Positions 52,676-63,643 are shown, counted from the stretch's first letter. The stretch is DNA of 64,000 bases from Prorocentrum cordatum (GCA_963575745.1 CAUYUJ010021075.1:1-64000), one strand, 5' to 3'. Notes: generated by a model not told the origin, from the sequence alone. Numbers and translations: made by a program.

Positions 52676-52904
52676 TAACCATGGCGATCGAGGCTCCAGG
52701 ATGGAGGCTGCACTCTATGCTTGTTTGCTTGCCTCGGACAGGCGCCTCGTCGCCACGGCTGGACGCCGCTCGAGTCCAGCCAGAGCGCATCCCAGCCGAG
52801 ATGCCGGGATCAGTGTTGAAGACGACGACGACAATCCATGTTCTCTGTGTTTTTGTTAGGCATTCTGCAGGAGCGGCGCCCTTCCCACAGCGTCAATTGT
52901 CCCC

Positions 52905-53080
52905 CTGCTCCTCCTCTTGCTCCTCCTCCTGCTGCTGCTCCTCCTCCTCACCCTCCTCACACCTTTCTCTCCTTCTCTTGCTCCCTCCCACTTGTCCCCC
53001 TCCTCTCCTCCTCCTCGTCCTCCTCCTCCTACTGCTCCTCCTCCTCCTCTCCTCCTCCTCCTCCCCCACCTCCCACCACG
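52905..53080. repeat. CCT/CTC triplet tract
   Basis: Pyrimidine-rich with CTG interruptions. Confidence 0.9.
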
Positions 53081-54465
53081 ACGAATGTAGAGTGCGTTTT
53101 GAAGACCACCGCGACCCAGCCCTCTGGCGGATGTTTGTTCCAACCGCGGCATGCTTTCTCGAATTCGGCCTCCTCGGGGGCCGATTTCGGGCCCTTTGGC
53201 TTTCAAACTTGTTCCAGTGCGAATAGTAATGCCCCTGGGAAGGGTGTCGAAGATTGTGGGGCACGCGGATTCAAAACAATACTTTGTCGGATGTGCAGCA
53301 TTACTTAAGACGATCGAGGATTCTGGATGGAGGTTGTCTCCAGTGTTCTCCCATATCTGTCGGCCTCCAGGGAGCTGTTGAACGCCACGGGTGAACGCAG
53401 CTGACAAAACAAAATATCTAGAACGCACCCCAGGAGAGGTGTGCGGGTCGTCGAAGACGGAGACCCCAGACCTCCAACGTCGTGAAAAGTCCAAACCGAG
53501 GTCGATGCTGTTCCGGGAGGTCTCTCGTCGCCACGACTTGATGCCCGTCGAGATTGGGACCGAACGCATCCCAGGATAGGCCCGTGAGGCCGACTTCTGA
53601 AGGAGAGGTGCCCTGACCTCCAACGTCCTGAGACATGAACACTTTGCTTGTTCCTGTGCATCGCCCGGGTGCCCCGGCGCCGCGGCCTGGCAGCTGCCAT
53701 GGATCCCGTTGACGGGGTTGGCCGCACCAGCACGCTCAGGTGAGAACTCTCCCGCCTCTGAGTGGCCTTTCCCCCTCCCCCCCCCTCCGTGCACGCTGGC
53801 CACTTCGCTTCTCGGTGCCCCCGTTTAGCTCTATCGCTGGTGCAGCCAACTCTGCCTCGCTGCCGACGGAAAACTTGTTCCTGTGCTTCAGCACCCGAGG
53901 GAAGTGTTTAGGTTGCAGGAGCAGCCGAATCAGGGGCTCTTTTGCTACAGACGCAGGCAATTTCTCTTGCATTGCATTTCCCCCCTCCTTCCCCCCCCTC
54001 CCTGCCGCCTTTTCCAGCTTCGCGGGGCCGAACAGGCGCCGCGCGTGACTTCCGACTCGCGCCAAGTCCGGATTTCTTGCCGGGTCTCGCCACGCCCCCC
54101 CCTTTGCCCCCTGCATGCGAGTAGACCTGCTGCAATCGGCAAGGGCTCCCACGAGGGCGCGAAGTTATTCGCGCTTCGCGGTCCTCGTTCCTTCTCCCCC
54201 CTCCTCCTCGTCCTCCTTTTCTCCCTTTGGGGGGGTGGCGCGAGGGCGCGAAGTTATTCGCGCTTCGCGGAGCGCGAAGCGCGAAGTTGGGAGCCCTAGA
54301 ATCGGAGGTGCGGCTGCCTCCTCCCTCGATGCACTGCCGCCTCCGGCGGTTGGCGCCAGAGCAATCGGCTGCGCGAGCTGCCTCGCCCGCCCGCCCCCCC
54401 TGGATTTCTCTCCCCCTTCGCCCCCCCTTCGCCCGGCCCGACGGCAGGCTGCACTCGGTATCGTT
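53081..54465. other. No gene supported; short duplicated segments
   Basis: 53500-53580 (TCTCGTCGCCACGACTTGAT, GACCGAACGCATCCCAGGAT) recurs in shorter form at 52745-52800 and 59395-59455. GGCGCGAAGTTATTCGCGCT occurs twice (54155 and 54248). Confidence 0.4.
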
Positions 54466-54468
54466 TCA

Positions 54469-54630
54469 CCGATCCCCATCCCCATCCCCATCTCCATCCA
54501 GACCCCCAACATCTCAGCACCCCAGTTGGGGATGTGCCCTTCGAAACCCGAAGGGAACGGCCTATATCCCCATCTAGGGGTGTAAATCGGCCAGTGGGGC
54601 CCAGGCCACGCCGCTGGGGATAGGGATCGG
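54469..54630. mobile_element. Family M TIR element, copy 1
   Basis: Left ACCGATCCCCATCCCCATCC and right GCTGGGGATAGGGATCGG are inverted repeats. The interior has CCCGAAGGGAACGGCCTATA and GTGTAAATCGGCCAGTGG. Copy 2 is at 57010-57113. Confidence 0.65.
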
Positions 54631-54793
54631 ATAACATATGCTCATGCACGCAGCAACCCAAAGCTCCGACGATGCCCAAGAGCGCCCCTCCATGCGTGCG
54701 AGCAGCAGCTGCCCCTCGCGACGCGCGTCGGAGGTCTGGCACCAGTCCTCGAGGGCAGAGGAGCCCTGACCCAGATCACACAGAGGGCAAGAT

Positions 54794-54957
54794 TCAGGAC
54801 GGGAAAAAACACACAGACACTATGGATCGTCGGCCCCCCAGGAAAAGATTGGGAAAATATGGGAAGTGGGGGGGAAGACAAAAATCCCCAAACAATTTGG
54901 AAATATGGGGAATCCTTGTATTTGTGTGTATGTATTTGTGTGTCCCAGGGCCCCTTG
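54794..54957 (+). mobile_element. Family A repeat, copy 5
   Basis: TCAGGACGGGAAAAAACACA to GTGTGTCCCAGGGCCCCTTG plus A. Confidence 0.8.
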
Positions 54958-55530
54958 AAAGATGTGGCCTCACCCAGAGCTCCCCATCGCTGCATCGGGG
55001 ATGACATATCTGGTCGTCGTTTTCTCCTTCCCTGTTTTGACGATGGGCGCGGGCCCTCTCACCCCCATCTCCACCCCCTCCATGAGGTGGATCTCGGCTG
55101 TTTTTCGGCGCCTATTTCGAGCACGTGGAGCCTCCCCCGTAGGACGCACTGCTGCAAACAGCCGCACTAAGCAGAGGTTCGGAGCCAGACCCCCCCTCCC
55201 CCCCCCTTTCGCCCAATGTCGAACCGCCGGATAAAAAAAAAACGCCCACCTGGGCGACTTGGTCCGATTTTTTGGCCTCCTGATTCGGGTCGCCTTCCAA
55301 AGGGTTGGGGGTCCTTTCGTTGCTAATCACCCGCGCGGGGGCCCACGAGCTCGTGCCACCGCTCTGGCGGCCACCGCGATGGCGGCGGCGGCTGCAGCGA
55401 CCGCTGTGTCGCAGGGCTCGACCTATGCGGTGGGGTGGTCGATTTCGTGGTCCGTTTTCGTTCTGAGTTTGTTTTGCAGCGAAGGCGGACCGAAGACAAA
55501 CGAGGGACCAATCGACGGGGCCAGGCTTCG

Positions 55531-55725
55531 AAGGAGAAACAACGCCATGAAGCTAAACTTTTGGCGCTCCGCGCGGATCTCTTGGGACCGCGCTGGGCCC
55601 CCTCGGGCGGCGCCTCCGGCGCCGCCCCTGGCGCGCTCCGCGCGGCAAAGAGGGGGTCCAGCGCAGATCCAAGAAATCCGCGCGGAGCGCCAAAAATTTA
55701 GGTATATGGCGTTGTGTCTTCTTCT
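55531..55725. mobile_element. Family G foldback element, copy 2 (best preserved)
   Basis: Arms of about 65 bp: AACAACGCCATGAAGCTAAA then TTTTGGCGCTCCGCGCGGAT against ATCCGCGCGGAGCGCCAAAA then TTTAGGTATATGGCGTTGTG. The loop is GC-rich (GGCGCCTCCGGCGCCGCC) and itself palindromic. Confidence 0.85.
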
Positions 55726-55999
55726 TCTTCTGCTTCTTCTTGTTTTTCTTCTTCTTCTAAGGACGAGGATAAACCTGTGCGAGAGCGTTCCGGAAAACTC
55801 CCATAGCGTTCCGTGACGCTCTGAGAAGGCCGCGGCGCCCGAGGCATCCTCCAGAGTCGTCTGATCTCAGAGATTCTCGATGGATCCTCGCCCGAATTGG
55901 CCCTCGTCCTGGCTTCGTCTGAGGCCTCCGGACCACCGGCCGGTCTCTGGGCGGAGGGCAGGGCGTGGGCAGGGCTCCAGGAGCGTGGTGCGTCAGTGT

Positions 56000-56163
56000 T
56001 CAGGAAGGGGAAAAATACACAGGCACAGTTCATCGCCGATCCCCAGGAACGTATGGGAAACTATGGGAAGTGGGGGGGAAGACGAACACCTAGAAGCTAT
56101 GGGAATATATGGGGGATCCTGTTCTTTGTGTGTTTATATATTGTGTGTCCCAGGGCCCCTTCA
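56000..56163 (+). mobile_element. Family A repeat, copy 6
   Basis: TCAGGAAGGGGAAAAATACA to GTGTGTCCCAGGGCCCCTTC plus A. Confidence 0.8.
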
Positions 56164-56265
56164 AGTGCAGACAGCGCTGGGCACCGTCAGCCTGCGCCTC
56201 CTCGGTGTCGGTCTCGTTGACGTCTTCCTCCTCCTCCTCCAACCCCCTCCAGAGCTCATCTCAAC

Positions 56266-56391
56266 TCAGGAGGGAAAAAACACAGACGCAATGAATCGTT
56301 CAATTCCCAGGGAAAGATGGGAAAATATGGGGGGTCGGGGGGAATCCTGTTTATTTGTGTGCATTTATTCGTGTGTCCTGGGGCCCCTTCA
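56266..56391 (+). mobile_element. Family A repeat, copy 7
   Basis: TCAGGAGGGAAAAAACACAG to GTGTGTCCTGGGGCCCCTTC plus A, with an internal deletion. It lies only about 100 bp from copy 6. Confidence 0.8.
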
Positions 56392-56584
56392 TCAACTCGG
56401 TTCGGCGGCTCGATTTCGGTCGATTCCGATTCGATTCGATTTCGGCCAGCCGACTTGGACTTCGCCGTCCCAGTGGGGACCTTACCAGCATCCCGATGTC
56501 CGCCCATCCGACGTCTCCCGACGTCAGCCGACTTGTCATCCATCCGACGCACGCAGCACCATGCATGGCAGTCTCCTGGTACCT

Positions 56585-56700
56585 TCCTCCTCCTCCTCCT
56601 TAATCCTCCTCCTCCTCCTCCTCCCCCTCCTCCTCCTTATCCTCCTTCTCGTCCTCCACCTCCTCCTACTCATCCTCCTCCTCCTCCTCCTGCTGTCATT
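56585..56700. repeat. CCT triplet tract
   Basis: CTCCTCCTC repeats. Confidence 0.9.
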
Positions 56701-57009
56701 CATCCAGCTGCTCGCGGCATTTCCCCTGATCCTGCGCCGAGATTTGCCAGTTGCATGAGTTTGCCCTCGCGCCTGATTTTGCGTATGGCTTGTTCGTTCG
56801 TTCGATTGCCGATCTGGTTTAATCGATTCGGGTCTGGGCTATTCTGCCTCCTGCCGTATCTCCCCCCTTGATTCGCCCCTCCTCTCATCCCCACTCGCAC
56901 GTCGTCCCGCCTCCCCCGCTGGCAATTTGGGGGTAGCCTCGGCCGACCGCCAAGCGCAGCAGCAGCGTCTGAACGGCCCCAGTCCCAGCTGAGTCATGGC
57001 TTCTCAGCG

Positions 57010-57113
57010 CCACCAGCTCAACCCACAAACCCCGAAGGGAGCATCATATCCCCACCTTCGGGGTGTACGTCGGCCAGTGGTTCCAAGACCATGTCAGTGG
57101 GGATAGGGATCGG
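57010..57113. mobile_element. Family M TIR element, copy 2 (left end diverged)
   Basis: CCCGAAGGGAGCATCATATC, GTGTACGTCGGCCAGTGG and GTGGGGATAGGGATCGG follow copy 1. Confidence 0.55.
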
Positions 57114-57154
57114 TTCAACGGTGTTCATCTGCGGGGCCTGGACCACAGTCGGCA

Positions 57155-57327
57155 ACGTGCAGGGGGGGGGGTTAGGGGAGGGGGGAAGGCTCCTTAGAAG
57201 CACCCCTGCTTCTTAGAAGGCGCGGGCCTTCTCTAGACTCTATACATGTAAGGCCGACGCCTTCTAAAAAGCAGCCCCCTTTCTAAGAAGCTTTCCCCCC
57301 TCCCCCCACCACCCTCTGCGCGCCGCC
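57155..57327. mobile_element. Family N foldback element, copy 3
   Basis: GTGCAGGGGGGGGGGTTAGG, GGAAGGCTCCTTAGAAGCAC at the left; TTTCTAAGAAGCTTTCCCCC then CTCTGCGCGCCGCC at the right. Confidence 0.7.
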
Positions 57328-57544
57328 AACACAGGGACCTCCAGCCTATTGTCGCAATGGTTTTGGAAACAAGAGCACCGTTCCAGTCTCGGGAGGGGCT
57401 CGGGGCGGGCTCCGTGCGTATTCCCGTCCTGGAAGTGCAGGAAGACGTCTGCGGGAACGGTGCAGGACACAAGTGTTGAAAACTTGTGGGGAAGAGGGAT
57501 TAGACTTGATGAGGGAGTGGGAGAAATGGGTTATGGGTAATTAG

Positions 57545-57990
57545 GAGGTGGAGGGGGGGGGGGAAAGGGGGCGGAAGGGGAGGGGGGGGAGAGGAGAGGA
57601 GGAGGAGGAGCAGTAGGAGGAGGAGGAGAGGACGAGGAGGAAGATAGGAGGGGGACAAGTGGGAGGGAGCAAGAGGAGGAGATAACGGTGTGAGGAGGAA
57701 GAGGAGGAGGAGGAGGAGGAGGAGGAGGAGGAGGAGGAGGAGTACCAGTAGGAGGGGCCAGAGGGAGGTCGGTGAGGACTACGTAGGAGTAGGATGGGGA
57801 GAAGGGAGGAGGAGGAGGAGGACGCAGAGAATGAGGAGGAGCGAGGAGGAGGAGGAAGAGGGATGGGGAGGAGGGTTGAAGGAGGGGGGGCAAAGAGGTG
57901 TAAGGGGAGGGGGAGAAGTAGTTAGGTGTAGCAGGACGCGTTCGATGAGGAGAAGCGGGATGAGGAGAACGAGGAGAAGGAGCAGAACAT
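57545..57990. repeat. GGA-rich purine tract
   Basis: GGAGGA repeats with TAG and AAG interruptions; densest at 57690-57745. Confidence 0.9.
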
Positions 57991-58448
57991 AATGATACAC
58001 ATGAGTAAGCAGGGGTAGGAGTGGGCGATCCAACGGAGGTTGTCCAACGACCCCTCATCCATTCAGCAGAGGTCGTAAGTTTGCAGGCATTCGGAGTGTA
58101 ATCTCTTCCAGGGGCATGGCCTTGCTGTCAAGCCGTCTCGCCCCCTTGAATTGCAGGAGTGTTGTTCGACGAGTACAAGTCCCAGCTGGCGCTGTCCAAA
58201 CGGACATTCTCCAAGGTGGGTGCGTTAGATCCTCTTCGTGTAAGTGGGTTGTCGTGAAGTGTTTGTCGTTATCCTTGCCCCTTCCTCCTCATCTCCTTCC
58301 CCTCTCCAACTCCCGCGTCTATCATTACTCCTCTCGTCTTCCTGATCCTCTAATTCCTCCTGTTCCCTTTCCTCCCAGTCCTCGGGCCCCTGACCTCCCT
58401 TTCTGCTTCGGCTCCTGAAGGCCCCTTTTCCTTCCCAGCCTTCGCCGA

Positions 58449-58609
58449 GCGCGTTCCACTACTTGCAAAGTGCTCACTCGCAAGCGTCAGAAACAAAAAC
58501 AAAAACGCACGAAGCAAAGTCTTGCCTCGATGTCATGGGTCGTAAGTCCCCCGCGGCGGATCCAGGCCATTTGCGAGTAGTTGCTCTGCGAGCGAGCGGT
58601 GGAGCGCGC
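58449..58609. mobile_element. Family K TIR element, copy 3
   Basis: Left GCGCGTTCCACTACTTGCAA then CTCGCAAGCG; right, as complement, GCGCGCTCCACCGCTCGCTC then CTACTCGCAAATG. The core CGTAAGTCCCCCGCGGCGGA is shared with copy 1. Confidence 0.85.
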
Positions 58610-58884
58610 TTGACCAATCCTGCAGGAGGAGGGCTGCCCTTCTCCAAGGTGGCCTCGCGGGGGCACGAGCATAGCCTCGCGTCGTGCATGTTGGGGCGCG
58701 GCGCGCGAAGTTGCACGCCGGTCGTTGAGAGTAGATCGCATTGGATTCCCAATACTGAAGTTGCTTCAGGCGCTGTCCTGCTCCAAGAGTCGAGCGGTTG
58801 TCCCTCTGCCCTCCTCTTCAGGGGGCGGGCGGAGGTCAAGTCTACTTTCGACGCCTTCCTGCTGCCCCACTTCTGCCGACGGGC

Positions 58885-59100
58885 GGGTAAGTAATCCAGA
58901 ATTTGGAGCCGGCTGGGGGTCTGAGGTGGCCCAGCATTGGTTCCGGCCAGCAGGAAGGGCGGGCAGGTTCTGGGTTCGGGAACGTTCCTGGCCTCTCTCG
59001 GCCTTGAAGATCTGAACCAGATGGCCCCCAGGACCGTGAAGAACTGCACCAGGTGGACCCTGAGCACATCGGCTTCATTCCCTGCTTCTACTCCTGACTG
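58885..59100 (+). mobile_element. Family R repeat, copy 2
   Basis: Same block order as 25900-26160 (GGGGGTCTGAGGTGGCCCAG ... GAACTGCACCAGGTGGACCC ... TCGGCTTCATTCCC), without a terminal poly(A). Confidence 0.6.
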
Positions 59101-59209
59101 ATTGTCTGGGTCCCAGCAATCCCAGCAAGTTCAGACTCTCTGGCCGCCTCTACATGTGAAACCCTTTCACGCCCCCTGGAAGTGATATCCCGCCCCTGGA
59201 CTCCTCAGT

Positions 59210-59286
59210 TCAGGAGGGGAAAAACACAGACACTATTGATTTTCGACCCCCAGGAAAATATTGGAAGTGAGGGGGAAGACGAAACC
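59210..59286 (+). mobile_element. Family A repeat, copy 8 (left half)
   Basis: TCAGGAGGGGAAAAACACAG, CCCCAGGAAAATATTGG, GTGAGGGGGAAGACGAAACC; the right half is absent. Confidence 0.7.
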
Positions 59287-59644
59287 CTGCGGGCCGAGGT
59301 ATGAACGATTAAACACCAGGCGTCAGGGGACGAGAAGGCACCCGCACAGCTATAGCCTTCCCTCGAGTTTACCCCTCCGAGGCCTCCTGGGGGACCCTCG
59401 TCGCCACCGCTGGATTCGCCTCGAGATCCTGGGCAGCACGCACCCTGGGAGAGGTCCAGGGAGTAGCGGTATCGGTAGCTGCTGGTTCCCCCAGTCGAAA
59501 GACGAGTCGAAAGAGCGACGGGAGAACATGGGGTCGGCCGCGCCGACAATTGTTCGTGAGCCTCCGCGGGAGGTCCCGTGCAGCGCCCTCTTCGCCACGC
59601 GGTGTGCCATGCCGGCCGCCCGCACAAGCCGCGGCGCAAGTTCG

Positions 59645-59850
59645 CTACGGTCGGACCGAGGTATGCGATCGAGGTCGGTTCCGGGAGGGTAATTGCCCCA
59701 ATGGTCTTCGTGTTTGTTGGATGTTCTTGTGCATCCTGGGGGAGGGCACCCTCGAATGTATTTCAGTTTGGGCCGGCGGAGGGTCTCATGCTCTTGGAGG
59801 ATGTTATTCTGCCCCAGGTCCGGCCGTATGTCCGTTCGCGTAAGCCCCAG
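59645..59850 (+). repeat. Family T repeat, uninterrupted copy
   Basis: TCGGACCGAGGTATGCGATC, GGTCTTCGTGTTTGTTGG, GCGGAGGGTCTCATGC, GGAGGATGTTATTCTGCCCC. It serves as the empty-site counterpart of 5585-6015. Confidence 0.6.
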
Positions 59851-60000
59851 TTTTTTTGTCACTCAGATGGGAATCCAGCCGTGGGAACGAGAAGCCTTTG
59901 GGAGACACCAACCGTATGAAAAGTGTTCCAGGGACATGTAGTTGCAGCTCTTGAAAGATGTGTGCATTTCGTCTTCAGAGTTCAATAGCGTGCGCTGGCG

Positions 60001-60100
60001 GCCCGGTAATCAATGAGACAGCGCCGATGTATCGTCGGTTAGCGTTGACTGGCGTCGGTTAGCGTCGATTCGCAAGAGCCAGCAAGACGGCATGGAAAGC
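60001..60100. repeat. CGTCGGTTAGCGTCGAT minisatellite with shared flank
   Basis: Short version of 23580-23790, ending in the same TCGCAAGAGCCAGC ... GACGGCATGGAA flank. Confidence 0.7.
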
Positions 60101-60702
60101 TCACCCGAAGGAACCTCGATCCGCGAGCATCGAAGATAGAAGAGGCCACAGCACCGTGCCGAGCCACGAGCACGGCTAGCAGCCAGCGCCGAGGCTGCAG
60201 AGCCGCCTCCGAGCCGGTAGGGCATGTCCGTCGAACGTGCTGGGCACACTCTCTTGCCTCGTCCACCCCTTCGGATGCAGCTCCTGGGAGGTCAAACTCA
60301 GATTTTGCCCTGGTCCGAGATCCGGCTTAGTCCCGCTGAATCGGGCTGAATCCCGCTTCATCCGGGTAATCCCTGCTCAATCCGCGGCCTGATCCGGCGT
60401 AGCGGCTCGCCAACGAGGCTCAACTCTCCTTCATTCTTCCGACGAAGACCTCCCCAGTAGTTGCCTCGTCCACCCCTTGCCTCCCCTCGGGTAAGGCATT
60501 TTGTTGTTCCAGGGAGGATAATCCACCCGGACTGGACAATCGGCGTTTCCTAAACGGCCTTGGGCGTTTACGAAGCAGTTTTGCCCTGTTTGGTTCCTTC
60601 TTTGGGTGCGTTTACGAAACGGCTTCGCGTGCTGGGGCGGTTATTCTCGGGGCGGATGTTCTGCCCTCTACTTGTCCCTGCAGAGGATCTGGGGCCGGCC
60701 TC

Positions 60703-60859
60703 CTCGCTCGCGTGCCCCTACAGGAGGAAGATTCAAACATAGTCCAAAAATATTGTCTGGGGATGTTTTTTTCATTATTTTTGGCTTTTGGGTTTTTTTT
60801 GGGGGGGGGCTATTCAGTATCTTTCGTCGACAGTCCGCCTGTAGGAAGCTACGCCCGAC
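60703..60859 (+). mobile_element. Family D TIR element, copy 8
   Basis: CGTGCCCCTACAGGAGGAAG at the left (outermost bases diverged) and CCGCCTGTAGGAAGCTACGC then CCGAC at the right; the interior has GTCTGGGGATGTTTTT. Confidence 0.75.
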
Positions 60860-60884
60860 CTAACGCTAGGGCCGCAGACCCTGG

Positions 60885-61100
60885 CTCACGTTGCATCTTG
60901 GGGGGACCTCGCCTGTCCCCAAAATTGGTGTCTTCTCCTGTGCCCGCCGCGGGCTCGATGCGGACTCGACGCGGCTTTGGCGTGGATCCGGCGCGGACCC
61001 GACGCGGATTCGACACGGAGCCCGATGAGTCCGATCTGGATTCGGCGCGGAGCCGACGCGGATAGGACAGCGACGGGACAGACGAGGATGCAACGTGACC
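60885..61100. mobile_element. Family L TIR element with internal minisatellite, copy 2
   Basis: CTCACGTTGCATCTTGGGGG then CCTCGCCTGTCCCC at the left; GGGACAGACGAGGATGCAAC then GTGACC at the right; internal GCGGATTCGACACGGA-type units. Confidence 0.8.
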
Positions 61101-61354
61101 TTGACGGCGGCGGGCGCAGCCCGGCCAGCCCCCAGCCCGCCAAGCGCGCCGCTGGCCAGGCCGCGCGGCTCGGGCTCGGCGTCGCCGCGGTGGGCACCGG
61201 CGCCCTGCTCGCCAGGCGCGCGGCGGCTTGCCGCGGCCGCTCGCCTGCCGCTCTCGCCTCTCCCCCGACGGCATGGTGGCTCGCAACGTGGACCCACGGA
61301 GGTCTCGAGCTGCTCCGCAGGACCGGCTATATATACAGATATAGACATATACAT

Positions 61355-61358
61355 ACAT

Positions 61359-61396
<38 letters not shown>
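61355..61396. repeat. AT dinucleotide repeat
   Basis: ATATAT run of about 35 bp. Confidence 0.95.
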
Positions 61397-61672
61397 AAGG
61401 GCTTCGCCCCCTGCCGCCGGCCCCCTCTCTCGGAGAATGGGCCATGGAAGAGCTAAGTCATGAGGCCTTGGCGCTGTCGTGAAGCAGTATCGAAACTTCA
61501 TGCGAAGCCGATTCGCAATCAGCAAAACCAACTGATCACAAGAGGGGTTACCACACCTGGCGATTGGTAAGACGTGTATGGTTTACGGGCTTGGTTACCA
61601 CACCTTGCGATTAAAGGGCCGAGGGAGTTCTCGCAGTTTGGGTTACCACGCCTTGCGATGGATGTGCGTGAA

Positions 61673-61890
61673 GGGTGGCACCGAATTTCAGAAATGTGCA
61701 AATCCCCTGTGTTTTTGGACCCTGACCCCGCGGATCTGCGTGAGGGGTGGCACCGAATTTCAGAAATGTGGCAAATCCCCTGTGTTTTTGGACCCTGACC
61801 CCGCGGATCTGCGTGAGGGGTGGCACCGAATTTCAGAAATGTGGCAAATCCCCTGTGTTTTTGGACCCTGACCCCGCGGATCTGCGTAAG
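61673..61890 (+). repeat. 73-bp tandem repeat, three units
   Basis: GGGTGGCACCGAATTTCAGA starts at 61673, 61745 and 61818 (periods 72 and 73). Because 73 is not a multiple of three, the units are read through in all frames. Confidence 0.95.
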
Positions 61891-62249
61891 GGGTGTCGAT
61901 TTCGAGCCCCCCCAGCAATTCAGACAACGCGCCCAGGAGACGCTAAAAATCCCGTTTGGGCCTCCCCCCCCCTCGCGCGGTCAATCAACTAGTTACAGTA
62001 ACCAGCAAGAAGCAGAATTGTAACACTGGAAACTACAAGCTACAACTGGTACAGGAAACTGCGAACCTCGCGCCTACAGCCTGGTGGCCCCACAAGGGGG
62101 CCGGCGGATACATGTTTCCATTATGAGCCTTTATCTCGTCCGTATGTACATAGATGTAAAGACATGTATAGATGTAATCATACTATATATATATATATAT
62201 TCACATGAATTCTTTATGAGGCTTGTCTCGCTCGACCCTGAGACCATGC

Positions 62250-62458
62250 AGGCCTCACAGAGGGGGGTCGGAGTAGATGGGGTCCGTGGATCGCGCCGCA
62301 TCGCCGATGCATCGACGATGCGGCTCGATGTGAAGCGCGATTTTCTCCGCGCTGGCGTCGCCGCCGCACCGCCGACGTCGCCGATGCATCGCCGATGCAT
62401 CGGCGATGCGGGACGATCCTCATACCCCGTCTATTCGGACCCCATCTGGAAGGCCTCC
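62250..62458. mobile_element. Family B foldback element, copy 5
   Basis: AGGCCTCACAGAGGGGGGTC then GGAGTAGATGGGGTCC at the left; TCTATTCGGACCCCATCTGG then AAGGCCT at the right. The right end is followed directly by CACGGAGGTCTCGATCT, a block shared with 61300 and with the end of duplication P. Confidence 0.85.
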
Positions 62459-62554
62459 ACCCACGGAGGTCTCGATCTATTCCGCGGGACCGGCTCTTCA
62501 TCTTGAGTCATGTCCCGTTCTACCTTGAGACACTATTGCGGGCAACATGTTCAG

Positions 62555-62681
62555 CCATATCCGCAACGTCTTGAACATTCTGTGAAGGGGCGCCAAAAGG
62601 CCGAGGCGCAGTGGATCTGGGTACTGCGCCTCTGGTTTCTTTGGGAGGGGACTCGGAACACCAAGACAAAGGGGATACTGA
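62555..62681 (-). mobile_element. Family X double-hairpin element, copy 2
   Basis: Reverse orientation relative to 1826-2002: CCATATCCGCAACGTC, AAGGGGCGCC AAAAGGCCGAGG, GCGCAGTGGATCTGG, CTGCGCCTCTGGTTTCTTTG, ACTCGGAACACCAAGAC. Confidence 0.6.
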
Positions 62682-63106
62682 TACAAGTCTTGCCCGCAAC
62701 CACGCTATTGGGTGTCTGGGATCTGCTCTGGCCCCATACGGAAGGTTCTCGATCTTCGTCAGCGACTTAGACACCCGACGTCATGTTTCTTTCAGAACGT
62801 GGTCACATGGGGGTCTCGATCTACCCCTTGGGGCCGATAATTCAACCCGAGTTGTTGTTTGACGGTCCTGGGGCCTGGCGAGGACCCCCGAGGGCTGAAA
62901 GCGGCAAAACACTTTCTGTCGCAACTTCTTCGACGCCAGCGGAGACCCCTGATCATTGGACGCTCGATGGTTTCCGTCGCGATCGGTAGCGACCCATCGG
63001 CGCCCCGAAGCGGTCGCGACCGCTCGCCCCCCGATCGCGACCGATTCCAAAATCGATCGCGACCAGTCGCGACCGATGATGAAGCAATGTGTGGTCGCAA
63101 CCGATA

Positions 63107-63341
63107 CAGTGGGGGCGTGCACACGTCTGACCGATGATGAAGCAATGTGTGGACGCAACCGTATGTTTTTCGTCAGGGTATCCTGGGTTTCTTCGCTCCT
63201 CGCGCTGCGCGGTGACTTCCCGCAGCCGTTGAAGGAGCTGCTGCATTCGGGATGCTCCAGGTTTCCCCTCAGGTGCACCTCGCGCACGGGTTCTCAGGGT
63301 TGGGTTTCTTGCGAGGGTTTCTTGTGGCGGCGCACGCACTG
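63107..63341. mobile_element. Family J element, copy 2 (TA-flanked, with a local empty site)
   Basis: 235 bp, flanked by TA at 63105-63106 and 63342-63343. The ends CAGTGGGGGCGTGCAC and, as complement of the right, CAGTGCGTGCGCCGCC. The core matches copy 1 (CAGGGTATCCTGGGTTTCTT, GCGCGGTGACTTCCCGCAGC, CAGGGTTGGGTTTCTTGCGA). The flanks GTCGCAACCGA-TA and TA-CCAGAATGTGCAG occur joined through a single TA at 63567. Confidence 0.85.
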
Positions 63342-63420
63342 TACCAGAATGTGCAGCCACATGCAACATCGGTAGCGACCGATCTCGTCGGTCGCCGACC
63401 AGAAACATCTGGCATCCAGC

Positions 63421-63548
63421 TTGGCATCGCTCGGACGTGTGCATTTTATTCTCGGCGAGAACCATCGAGGACCATGCTGGACCACCGAGCAAAACAACGC
63501 GCACGAAACCGAAACATGCACGGGAAATGGAGGTCCGAGCGATGGCCA
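63421..63548 (+). mobile_element. Family H TIR element, copy 4
   Basis: TTGGCATCGCTCGGACGTGT at the left, GAGGTCCGAGCGATGGCCA at the right, with the CTCGGCGAGAACCATCGAGG core. It separates the J-filled repeat from its empty-site copy. Confidence 0.85.
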
Positions 63549-63643
63549 GAATGTGGTCGCAACCGATACCAGAATGTGCAGCAACATGCAACATCGGTAG
63601 CGACCGATCTCGTCGGTCGCCGATCAGAAACATCTGCAGGCCA

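Noticed and set aside
61574-61871. Short frames containing a WHRISEMWQIPCVFGP-like repeat
   Set aside because: They come from the 73-bp tandem, which is open in all frames because of its length.
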